The notes beneath the pieces are model-generated. The model saw only the letters and a program-made list of their open reading frames with translations. It was not told the origin of the DNA and did not search any database. 64,000 nucleotides of DNA. It comes from Calidihabitans tengchongensis. Its GTDB lineage: Bacteria; Sysuimicrobiota; Sysuimicrobiia; Sysuimicrobiales; Kaftiobacteriaceae. A program made the position numbers and the translations under genes. Each line of letters begins with the position of its first letter. The stretch's first letter is position 1. Below, one piece after another: positions 7,459-14,992 of this stretch. Location of the stretch: assembly GCA_031459615.1 (NCBI GenBank), contig JAVKIE010000002.1, positions 62,001 through 126,000 of the forward strand. The letters run 5' to 3'.

Positions 7459-8144
7459 GGTGCGGTGCCGGCGCTGGTCTCGCTCAGGAACCGGCGCAGG
7501 TTCTCCCGGGACCGCCGGATGTGCCGGCGCATCAACCGCTCGGCGGCCTCGGGGTCCCGCCGCCGGATGGCGGCCAGGATGTCCAGATGTTCCCGGGCGG
7601 CCGGCTCCGCCCGTTCGCGAAAGGCTCCCGACAGCGCGCGCGCCAGGGCCAGCCGGGCATACAGCCGCTCCGCCAGGATGGCCAGAGTCCGGTTCCCGGA
7701 GGCCTGGAGAATCTCCAGGTGGAAGTCCAGCCGGGGCGGGTGGTATTTTCCGGGCCGGCGGCCCACCTCCCGCAGCCGGGACTGGAGGCGCTGGTGAATC
7801 TGCCGGATCCGGGAGAGCGGCATGCGGACAGCGGCCAGCCGCGCTGCCATGCCTTCGAGGGCTTCGCGGGCCTCAAAAAGCTCTTCCAGTTGGTCGGTAT
7901 TCAGGCGGACCACCCGCGCCCCGCGATAGGGGGAGACTTCCACGAGCCCTTCTTCGGCCAGCCGCCGCAGGGCTTCCCGCAGCGGCGTCCGGCTGACGCC
8001 GAGGTGCCGACTCAGCTCCTCCTCCCGCAGGCTGGCTCCCGGAGGCAGGGCGCCGTTGGTGATGTCGGCGCGCAGGCGGGAGTAGGCGAGCTCCTGGAGG
8101 GGTACCGAGGACCGTCTGGCAATGGTGGGCGCGCGGGTGGGCAC
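7437..8144 (-). CDS. GntR-family (FCD-domain) transcriptional regulator
   Basis: A 235-residue regulator. It has an N-terminal winged helix-turn-helix (about residues 15-80: AYSRLRADI, LREEELSRHLGVSRTPLREALRRLAEEGLV) and a C-terminal all-helical FCD ligand domain (FEAREALEGMAARLA, then HLEILQASGNRTL and REHLDILAAIRRRDPEAAE). The FCD histidines in DFHLEI and the later H of REHLDI are the usual metal/ligand positions. A GTG at 8144 with GGGAG upstream fits the domain start; the frame extends further but into the operator region. It is the first gene of the operon and lies 39 bases from a perfect palindrome, so it probably represses itself and the whole operon until the substrate or a pathway intermediate binds. 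Confidence 0.9.
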   Translation of the reverse strand: MPTRAPTIARRSSVPLQELAYSRLRADITNGALPPGASLREEELSRHLGVSRTPLREALRRLAEEGLVEVSPYRGARVVRLNTDQLEELFEAREALEGMAARLAAVRMPLSRIRQIHQRLQSRLREVGRRPGKYHPPRLDFHLEILQASGNRTLAILAERLYARLALARALSGAFRERAEPAAREHLDILAAIRRRDPEAAERLMRRHIRRSRENLRRFLSETSAGTAPWTPLPD

Positions 8145-8182
8145 GTCGTTACGCTCCCGACCGCTCAGGTGGATTTCCACAC

Positions 8183-8213
8183 AATTTTGTATACAAAATT
8201 CGCGGCGTGTCAA
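8183..8213 (-). promoter_or_regulatory. Promoter of the carboxylate operon with overlapping 18-bp GntR operator
   Basis: AATTTTGTATACAAAATT (8183-8200) is a perfect 18-bp palindrome in otherwise GC-rich DNA. Its core TTGTATACAA fits the GntR-family TNGTNNNACNA pattern. On the minus strand TTGACA (8213-8208) precedes TACAAA (8191-8186) by 16 bases, so the palindrome covers the -10 element. Repression of the regulator gene and the downstream operon is inferred. Confidence 0.75.
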
Positions 8214-8241
8214 CCCGGCCGAGCCGCCGGAGGGGCCGGCT

Positions 8242-8270
8242 TTGACAGCGACGGGGAAGCTCAGTACCAT
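8242..8270 (+). promoter_or_regulatory. Sigma70-type promoter of the zincin-like gene (probably leaderless)
   Basis: TTGACA (8242-8247), a 17-base spacer and TACCAT (8265-8270) lie directly before the ATG at 8276. The expected transcription start falls on the start codon, which agrees with the lack of a ribosome-binding site. Confidence 0.6.
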
Positions 8271-8275
8271 CCCGG

Positions 8276-8782
8276 ATGGAGCTTCCGCCGCCGCGCATCC
8301 CGGCGGAGTCCCAGGCGCACCCGATGGTCATCTCCAGCAGCCTGCCGGGCTGGCCAGCCGCCCGCATCAGGCGCGTCCTGGCCGGCCTGCCGCCAGCGCA
8401 GGGATATCGGCTGGAGGTCAAGCTCCTGCGCTACCGCACGCGCCCGCACCTGGCGGGCCTGTGCGACTATGAGACCCGCAGCATCGTGGTGCAGGTGCCC
8501 GAGCCGTTCCGGCCGTTTCGCGAGCGCATCGCCTATCGCGCCCGCCGCCTGGGGTCCCGGCGCGGCCGCGGAGTGTTCGCCTTCCGGTGGTTCTACCGCA
8601 CCGTCCTGTTCCGGACCAGGGCCGAGGTGATCCGCTATCTGTACTGCCACGAGTTCTACCACTACTATCTGCACGAGGTCCTGGGGCGTGCCGGTTCAGC
8701 GGAGACGGCCTGCGACCGCTTTGCGCTCCAGTACTTTCGCCGGCGGCAGTCGGTGCGGTTGAACCCGGCTCCGGCGAGGTGA
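8276..8782 (+). CDS. Small HExxH (zincin-like) protein of unknown family
   Basis: A 168-residue basic protein without signal peptide or membrane segment. Residues 111-140 read TRAEVIRYLYCHEFYHYY and contain HEFYH, an HExxH zinc-protease-type motif at about 123-127. It is followed by ETACDRFALQYF, where an acidic residue could supply the third ligand as in gluzincins or SprT-like proteins. The rest does not resemble a family I know. A promoter ends six bases upstream of the ATG, so the message may be leaderless; the ATG at 8324 is a weaker alternative. The gene ends against the FAD oxidoreductase start. Proteolytic activity is an inference from the motif alone. Confidence 0.7.
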   Translation: MELPPPRIPAESQAHPMVISSSLPGWPAARIRRVLAGLPPAQGYRLEVKLLRYRTRPHLAGLCDYETRSIVVQVPEPFRPFRERIAYRARRLGSRRGRGVFAFRWFYRTVLFRTRAEVIRYLYCHEFYHYYLHEVLGRAGSAETACDRFALQYFRRRQSVRLNPAPAR

Positions 8783-8787
8783 CGACT

Positions 8788-10029
8788 GTGGCCGGCCGTG
8801 CGGTGGTGGTGGGAGCAGGCGCCGTCGGTGTCGCCGCCGCCTACTACCTGACTGTGGACGGGTGGCAGGTGACGGTGGTGGACCGGAGCGACGTCGGCGG
8901 GGGGTGTTCGTACGCCAACGCCGGCCTGATCACACCCAGCCACGCGGCACCCCTGCCTGGTCCCGGGGTGCTGCCGCAGGTTGCCCGGTGGGCCCTGCGC
9001 CCCGACAGCCCGGTCTACGTGCGGCCCCGTCCCGACCCGGAGTTTCTACGCTGGGGCGTGAGGTTCGTGCGGGCCTGCCGGGCGGGTGCGCACCATCGCG
9101 GCGCTCAGGCGCTGCGGGCGCTGGCGCGGTGGAGCCTGGAGCTGTACGAGTCCCTGCCCGGATCGCTTCGGGAGGCCTTCGGCTACCGGCGCGCCGGATT
9201 GCTCAACGTCTGGGTGACCGATGCGGGGTTTGGCCACGCGGCCGCGGAAGCGGACGCCCTGCAGCGGGAAGGGTACCGGGTCGAGTTGCTGTCCTCTCGC
9301 GAGGCGCGCGCGCGTGAACCCGCCCTTGGCCCGCGGGTGGCCGGGGCGCTGTTCGTCCAGGACGACGCCCACGGGGACTGTCACGCCTTCGTCCGGGCGC
9401 TGGCTCAAGTGGTGGCGGACCGCGGGGCGCGCGTGCTCACCGGCGTCACGGTCTGCGGGCTGGCCGTGCACCGGGGTGCTGTGCGGGGCGTCGAGGTCTC
9501 CCCCGGCGGACTGATGCCCGCCGACGTGGTGGTCCTGGCGGCGGGAGCGTGGACCCCTGCGCTGCTGGCGCCTGTGGGCATCCGCCTGCCGGTGGAGCCC
9601 GCCAAAGGCTACTCGGCCACCCTCACGGGATATGGAGGCGCCCCGTCAGCGCCGGTGTACGTCATGGAGCGCCGGGTGGCGATCACACCCCTGCCGGGTC
9701 GCCTGCGCATCGGTGGCACGCTGGAGCTGGCCGGCTTCGTGGAGGGCATCAACGCGCAGCGCTACCGCGCGGTCCTGGATGCGACCCGGCAGGCCCTGGC
9801 CACACCGTTGCCGGCGGACGGGCGGGCCTGGGCGGGCTTCCGACCCCTGACCGCTGACGGTCTGCCGGCAATCGGCCCCGTGCCCGGGGTCGGCGGCCTG
9901 TACGTGGCCACCGGCCACGGCACCCTGGGATTCACCCTGGCGCCCGGCACCGGCCGCCTGCTGGCGGACCTGGTGGGCGGGCGGGCGCCGCGGGTGTCCG
10001 CCGACCCGTTCCGGGTGGACAGGTTCTGA
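8788..10029 (+). CDS. FAD-dependent oxidoreductase, D-amino-acid dehydrogenase (DadA)-like
   Basis: A 413-residue DAO-family flavoprotein. The N-terminus begins at once with the Rossmann strand and GAGAVGVAAAYYL dinucleotide motif, ending in the acidic VVDR. GGGCSYANAGLITPSH follows, as in DadA, where it lies over the flavin. The C-terminal GFRPLTADGLPAIGP and GLYVATGHGTLGFTLAPGTG blocks are the family's second FAD-binding region. It should oxidise a D-amino acid or glycine-like amine at the membrane face. The GTG at 8788 follows GAGGTGACG; a GTG at 8779 overlapping the previous stop is possible. It is cotranscribed with the zincin-like gene and stands tail to tail with the TRAP permease. Confidence 0.88.
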   Translation: MAGRAVVVGAGAVGVAAAYYLTVDGWQVTVVDRSDVGGGCSYANAGLITPSHAAPLPGPGVLPQVARWALRPDSPVYVRPRPDPEFLRWGVRFVRACRAGAHHRGAQALRALARWSLELYESLPGSLREAFGYRRAGLLNVWVTDAGFGHAAAEADALQREGYRVELLSSREARAREPALGPRVAGALFVQDDAHGDCHAFVRALAQVVADRGARVLTGVTVCGLAVHRGAVRGVEVSPGGLMPADVVVLAAGAWTPALLAPVGIRLPVEPAKGYSATLTGYGGAPSAPVYVMERRVAITPLPGRLRIGGTLELAGFVEGINAQRYRAVLDATRQALATPLPADGRAWAGFRPLTADGLPAIGPVPGVGGLYVATGHGTLGFTLAPGTGRLLADLVGGRAPRVSADPFRVDRF

Positions 10030-10099
10030 GGGATCCTGAGAGGATGCCCGTCTCCGGCGCGCCTACCTGGGAGGACCGGCCTGAGCCGGCGCGACGGGG

Positions 10100-12061
10100 C
10101 TACTGCGACGGGGCGTTTCCCACGGGTTCGGTCGCCGGGACCCGCGCCGGACGGCTCCGCTGGACCGCCAGCACGGCGGCCAGCAGCACCAGTCCGGCCA
10201 GATCGGTGGCTACCCCGGGACGGATGAGCAGCAGCGACGCCGCCAGCAGGGCGGCGCGCTCGGGCAGGGTGGCGGGGCGGATCAGATAACCGATGACCGC
10301 GCCCGCCAGGCACAGGGTGCCCAGGCTGCCCGTGGCCAGGGCCAGGACGGTCTCCGGCCACGGGCGCTGTCCCAGCAGGATCGCGGGCCCGTACACGAAC
10401 ATGAACGGCACGATGTAGCCCGCCAGGCCGAACCGCATCGATTCCACCGACGACTCCCACATGGGCGCCCGGGCGATGCTGGCGGCGGCGAAGGAGGCAA
10501 ACGCCACCGGCGGCGTCACCGCCGAGATGATGGAGAAGTAGAAGATGAACATGTGGGCCGCCAGGGGGAGGGCGCCCATCCGGATCAGGGCGGGGGCCAG
10601 GGTGCTGGCGGCGATGGCGTACGCCGCCGTGGTCGGCAGCCCGATGCCCAGGATCAGGGCGGCCACCATGGTGGCCACCAGCCCCAGCAGCAGGTTGCCG
10701 CCCGAGAGATTGATGAGCAGCTCGGAGAACTTCCCGCCCAGCCCCGTCAGGGCCAGGATGCCCACGATAACCCCGGCGGAGGCGCAGGAGACGCCGATCT
10801 CGATGATGCGCTTGGCCCCCTCCTCCATGGCGGAGACGATCTTGCGCAGGCCCAGCCGCGTGTCGGGGCGGACCAGGGAGAAGAGAAAGGCGGTGGCCAG
10901 CGCATACAGGGCGGCGCGGGCGGGCGCCGCACCCACCACCATGATCATGTAGAGCAGCACGATGATGGGCACCAGCAGGTAGCCGTGCTGGACCATCACC
11001 TCCCGGAACCGGGGCAGCTCGTGCCGGGACAGCCCCCGCAGGCCCCGGGAGGACGCGTACAGGTCGATCATCCAGTAAGCCGCCACGTAGTACAGCAGCG
11101 CCGGGCCCACGGCCGCCACCGCCACCTGGGAGTAGGGGATCGCCAGGATGTCGGCCATCAGGAACGCGGCGGCGCCCATGATGGGCGGGACGATCTGGCC
11201 GCCGGTGCTGTTCATGGCCTCGATGCCGGCGGCCACCGGTCCGGTGAAGCCGGTGGCCTTCATCAGCGGGATGTTGATCACCCCGTCCACCATCACGTTG
11301 GCGGCTGACGACCCGCTGGCGGTGCCGAACAGGGCGCTGGTGAGGATGGAGACCTTGGCCGGGCCACCCCGGCGGCTGCCGGCCACGCTGAGGGCGGCCT
11401 GCACGATGAACTTGCCGATGTTGGAGGCCTCGATGAACGCCCCGAACAGGATGAACAGGTAGACGTCCCGGGCCGACACCTGGACCGGCACGCCATAGAT
11501 GCCGTTGTCGCTGAACAGGAATGATACCACCGTCCTGAACGAGAACCCCTTGTGGGTCAGCAGGCCCGGCAGATACGGGCCCAGGAAGGGGTAGAGGGCG
11601 AACGCCAGCCCCATGATCGGCAGCGACCACCCTGTCGCCCGCCGGGCGGCCTCCGTGGTCACGATCAGGAGCAGGGTGCCGACGATCACATCCCCCCGGG
11701 TGGGGAAGACTCCCGCCCGCTGCGTCAGATCCTCGAAGGTCACAAACACGTAAACCAGGACCACCAGGGTCGCCGCGATGAGCAGCCAGTCCAGCACGGT
11801 GGGCGTCTGCTGGCCGCGGCGGCCGGGGATGACCAGGAACGCCAGGACCACCACGAAGGTGACGTGGACCGCAAACAGCTTCTGGGGATCAGTGACGATG
11901 CCGAACAGCCGCCCCAGCTGGACGATGTGGTAGACAGCCATCGCCACGGCGATGGCCCGCACCAGGGCCCGCAGGCGCGGCGACAGCACGCGCGACGGCA
12001 CCTCGGGTACCTGGCCGAGGGTCTCGGTATCGACCGGGAGGGCGGATCGGTCCGGGCTCAC
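10100..12061 (-). CDS. TRAP transporter fused permease (DctQM-type, TAXI system)
   Basis: A 653-residue polytopic membrane protein. A DctQ-like block of four helices (about residues 20-180) is joined to a DctM-like large permease with some 12 helices. Segments such as TASGSSAANVMVDGVINIPLM, MNSTGGQIVPPIMGAAAFLMADI and GLGGKFSELLINLSGGNLLLGL are characteristic of TAXI-associated fused TRAP permeases. The last helices end near PATLPERAALLAASLLLIRPG. It imports an organic acid with a sodium or proton gradient together with the receptor encoded just upstream (21-base gap). Tandem GTG codons at 12064 and 12061 follow GGAG; I chose 12061 for spacing. Confidence 0.92.
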   Translation of the reverse strand: MSPDRSALPVDTETLGQVPEVPSRVLSPRLRALVRAIAVAMAVYHIVQLGRLFGIVTDPQKLFAVHVTFVVVLAFLVIPGRRGQQTPTVLDWLLIAATLVVLVYVFVTFEDLTQRAGVFPTRGDVIVGTLLLIVTTEAARRATGWSLPIMGLAFALYPFLGPYLPGLLTHKGFSFRTVVSFLFSDNGIYGVPVQVSARDVYLFILFGAFIEASNIGKFIVQAALSVAGSRRGGPAKVSILTSALFGTASGSSAANVMVDGVINIPLMKATGFTGPVAAGIEAMNSTGGQIVPPIMGAAAFLMADILAIPYSQVAVAAVGPALLYYVAAYWMIDLYASSRGLRGLSRHELPRFREVMVQHGYLLVPIIVLLYMIMVVGAAPARAALYALATAFLFSLVRPDTRLGLRKIVSAMEEGAKRIIEIGVSCASAGVIVGILALTGLGGKFSELLINLSGGNLLLGLVATMVAALILGIGLPTTAAYAIAASTLAPALIRMGALPLAAHMFIFYFSIISAVTPPVAFASFAAASIARAPMWESSVESMRFGLAGYIVPFMFVYGPAILLGQRPWPETVLALATGSLGTLCLAGAVIGYLIRPATLPERAALLAASLLLIRPGVATDLAGLVLLAAVLAVQRSRPARVPATEPVGNAPSQ

Positions 12062-12081
12062 CACACGACTCCGGGCGGGGG

Positions 12082-13089
12082 CTACCTCTTCATCTCGGGC
12101 GGGATGTGTTCGGGGGCGAGGGTCACCCCCTGCTCCCGGAAGTAGCGGATGGCGCCCGGGTGCATCGGCATCTTGATGTAGAAGATGTTCACCGGCAGCA
12201 TCTCGTGGGCCGTGGGATGCACCGTGGCCAGGAACTCCCGGTTGGTGAGCATGACCTTGGTCAGTTCGTAGACGAAGTCCTCGGGCATGTCCCGGTGCAC
12301 GATGGCCGCGTTCCACATCTGCACGGTCTGGATCGCCTCATCCTGCCCGCGGTACACCCCCGGCCGGATGGCCGCCCGGGCCAGGTAGGGGTAGCGGGAT
12401 GTCAGGACCTCGATCTGCTCCCGGGTGAAGCCGAAGAACCGCATGGGCCGGGTGATGGCCGCCTCCACCCACGCGGGGACCGGGACACCGATGACCCCGA
12501 AGGCGGCGTCCACCACGCCGTCCCGGATGGCCGATGCCCCGTCGGCGAACCCCAGGTAGACGATGCGGCGCGGCTTGACGTTGAACAGCTGCAGGACCCG
12601 CTCGCCCACGAACTCCGCCGACCCGCCCCGGGGACCCAGGCTCACCACCTTTCCGGACAGGTCCGCCACCGAGCGGATGCCCGAATCGGCGCTGACCATC
12701 CAGTGGGCGTAGGAGGTGTACATGGGGAAGATCACGCGGACCGCGTCCATCTTCTTGCCGGCGAACTCGCCGATGCCCTGCAGGGCTTCGTACAGCGGCC
12801 CCGTGGTGGTCATCCCCAGCTCGATCTCCTTGGCCTGGACCAGCTGGATGTTCTGGACCGGGCCGCCGGTGACCCGGTTGGTGGCCGCCAGGCCCATCTT
12901 CTCGCCGATGACCCGCGCCCACCCGCCGGCCACCACGAAGTAGACACCGCCGATGGACGCCGATCCGATGGTCACCGACCGCGGCCAGCCCGGCCGCGGC
13001 TGGGTCTGAGCCGTTCCCACCGCTCCGGCCACCAGCGCGGCGGCCAGCAGCACAGTCAGCACCGTTGCCCGCGATCTCATGAGAGCCAT
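12082..13089 (-). CDS. TAXI-family TRAP transporter solute receptor
   Basis: A 335-residue extracytoplasmic receptor with a signal peptide (hydrophobic 8-27, AQTQP cleavage region). TAXI-family marks are ITIGSASIGGVYF-like VTIGSASIGGVYFVVAGG, LVQAKEIELGMTTTGPLY, LSGKVVSLGPRGGSAEF, and the C-terminal THPTAHEMLPVNIFYIKMPMHPGAIRYFRE block. It captures a small carboxylate (glutamate, 2-oxoglutarate or similar in characterised members) for the fused permease next to it. The ATG at 13089 has GGAGGGG directly upstream. The 172 bases before it carry a hairpin, so it may have its own promoter separate from the Hyu/Opp operon. Confidence 0.92.
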   Translation of the reverse strand: MALMRSRATVLTVLLAAALVAGAVGTAQTQPRPGWPRSVTIGSASIGGVYFVVAGGWARVIGEKMGLAATNRVTGGPVQNIQLVQAKEIELGMTTTGPLYEALQGIGEFAGKKMDAVRVIFPMYTSYAHWMVSADSGIRSVADLSGKVVSLGPRGGSAEFVGERVLQLFNVKPRRIVYLGFADGASAIRDGVVDAAFGVIGVPVPAWVEAAITRPMRFFGFTREQIEVLTSRYPYLARAAIRPGVYRGQDEAIQTVQMWNAAIVHRDMPEDFVYELTKVMLTNREFLATVHPTAHEMLPVNIFYIKMPMHPGAIRYFREQGVTLAPEHIPPEMKR

Positions 13090-13174
13090 CCCCTCCGGTT
13101 GTGTCTTCTCCCGTGTCCGGGGAACTGCGCCAGGGTCCGCATACGGTCAATTCGCGCGGGCCGCGCGGCGGCTC

Positions 13175-13207
13175 CTGCCGGCGGGCCCGCCCGTGAGCCC
13201 GCGGCAG
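13175..13207 (-). terminator. GC-rich hairpin after hyuB
   Basis: CTGCCGGCGGGC (13175-13186) pairs with GCCCGCGGCAG (13197-13207) with one bulged G. It lies between the end of hyuB and the TAXI receptor start in the direction of minus-strand transcription. There is no clear U-tract, so it may be a weak terminator or a processing hairpin. Confidence 0.35.
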
Positions 13208-13261
13208 AACGCCGGATGTTAGCGCAGGCAAACTGCGGCCGGGTGTGGCGCCCGTGTGCCG

Positions 13262-14992
13262 TCAGCCGGCTCGACGGGAAGGCGGCCGTCGCCGGCGGCG
13301 CGGACGGGCTGTGGGGGTGCGGACAATCCGCCCGCTGCGCAGACGCGCCCCGTAGGCGGCCAGCCCCCGGGGGGTGATGTAGCCTTCGCGCAGGTCCCAC
13401 TCCAGCAGGTCCGGCGGGCGGCGGCGCGGGTCGCCGAATCCGCTCCCGCCGGCTGCATCCAGGACCACGACGTCTGTGGGAGAACGCAGTTCCACCAGCT
13501 GGGTGAGTCCTTCGGTCCGGGCCAGCACCCGGCCGCGGATCCGGTAGGCAGCGGGTCCCCCGGCCCGCCCGCCCAGCAGGCCCTCCTGGGGCGATCCCAG
13601 GCCGTGGGGCAGGACCTGGCACAGTACCGGCAGCCCGTCGTCGTAGAGTTTGCGCAGCACCACCCGCTGGCCCAGGCCGCCGCGGTGCTCACCCGGACCC
13701 CCGGAGTCGGGGATGAACTCCTTGCGCTCCACCAGCAGCGGCGTGCGCTGCTCGAACATCTCCACCGGCACGTTGGCCGCGGAGGTGGGGTACAGCAGCG
13801 CGGACACCCCGTCGGCGTGCCGGCCGGCCCCCTGGCCTCCGCCGAACATGATGTGGTCGTTGAAGACGCGGCCGCGGGCGTCCCGGCCGTAGGCGGCGCA
13901 GAACCCCGGCAGGCCCGTGAACGCCTGGACCCGGTCGGGCAGGACAGGCGCCAGCGCCCGGAAGACCGCCGGCCCGCAGAACCACCCCACCATGGTCCGC
14001 TGGTTCACCGACGCCGGATACCGGCAGGCCAGGACGCTGCCCTCCGGGGCGCGCACGCGCAGGGGCCGGAAGCAGCCGGCGTTGCTGGGGATCTCGGGGG
14101 TCAGGATGGACTTCAGGGCGTAGGTGGTGTGGGCGGCGGTGTAGGTGGCGGTGCAGTTCACCCCGCCGTAGGGGAGTTCGGGGGGCGCGTCCCAGGTCAC
14201 GGTGAGCTCGTCCCCCGCCACCACGATCTCGCAGCCCAGCCGCAGGCGCCGGCCCGCCACCTGGAAGGTGACCTCGCTGGTGTAGGTTCCGTCGGGAATG
14301 CGGGCGATGGCTTCCCGCATGGCCGCCTCCGCCCGCGCCTGCACCTCCCGGGCCAGCGGCTCCAGGGAGTCCAGCTCATACTCGTCCATGAACTGCAGCA
14401 GCCGCCGGGCCCCCACGTGGTTGGCGCTCACCTGGGCCTGGATGTCCCCGAACACCATCTGGGGGTGGCGGACGTTGCGACGGATCACCTGGGCCAGGTC
14501 GGCGTTCAGCCGCCCGGCCCGGTACAGCTTCATCGGCGGGATCTGCAGGCCTTCCTCGTACACCTCCCGGGCGCGGCCGGAGTCCTTGGTGCCGCCGATG
14601 TCCGAACAGTGGCCGATGGATCCGACCAGGCCCACCAGGCGGCCCCGGCGGAAGACCGGCGTCACCACCGCGATGTCGAACAGGTGGCCGGCGCACACCC
14701 AGGGATCGTTGGTCACCAGCACGTCGCCGTCTTCCAGTTCCTCCGGCGGGAACGCCTCGTACAGCGCCCGCACGGCCTGGGGGAGGGTCAGGTTGAACAC
14801 CGGCATCGAGCGCGGCGAGTGGGCAATGGAGTGGGCGTGTTCGTCCAGCAACTCGCACCCGAAGTCCTGGGCCTCCCCGATGATGGTGGAGAACGCCGTG
14901 CGCCAGATGGTGACCCAGCACTCCTCGGTGATGTTGATCAACCGGCTCCACATGATCTCCAGGGCTACCGGATCGAAGGTCCGGACCGTCAT
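13262..14992 (-). CDS. hyuB: Hydantoinase B / 5-oxoprolinase family subunit
   Basis: A 576-residue hydantoinase/oxoprolinase B-type subunit. It starts RTFDPVALEIMWSRLINI, followed by FSTIIGEAQDFGCELLD, DVLVTNDPWVCAGHLFDI and GSIGHCSDIGGTK, all typical of HyuB/acetone-carboxylase-like beta subunits. The C-terminal SGGPGEHRGGLGQ and GGSGFGDPRRRP are the usual closing motifs. With HyuA it performs ATP-dependent opening of a cyclic imide or lactam such as hydantoin or 5-oxoproline. The ATG at 14992 overlaps the HyuA stop by four bases. The last 20 residues are an arginine-rich tail not seen in typical members. Confidence 0.92.
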   Translation of the reverse strand: MTVRTFDPVALEIMWSRLINITEECWVTIWRTAFSTIIGEAQDFGCELLDEHAHSIAHSPRSMPVFNLTLPQAVRALYEAFPPEELEDGDVLVTNDPWVCAGHLFDIAVVTPVFRRGRLVGLVGSIGHCSDIGGTKDSGRAREVYEEGLQIPPMKLYRAGRLNADLAQVIRRNVRHPQMVFGDIQAQVSANHVGARRLLQFMDEYELDSLEPLAREVQARAEAAMREAIARIPDGTYTSEVTFQVAGRRLRLGCEIVVAGDELTVTWDAPPELPYGGVNCTATYTAAHTTYALKSILTPEIPSNAGCFRPLRVRAPEGSVLACRYPASVNQRTMVGWFCGPAVFRALAPVLPDRVQAFTGLPGFCAAYGRDARGRVFNDHIMFGGGQGAGRHADGVSALLYPTSAANVPVEMFEQRTPLLVERKEFIPDSGGPGEHRGGLGQRVVLRKLYDDGLPVLCQVLPHGLGSPQEGLLGGRAGGPAAYRIRGRVLARTEGLTQLVELRSPTDVVVLDAAGGSGFGDPRRRPPDLLEWDLREGYITPRGLAAYGARLRSGRIVRTPTARPRRRRRPPSRRAG

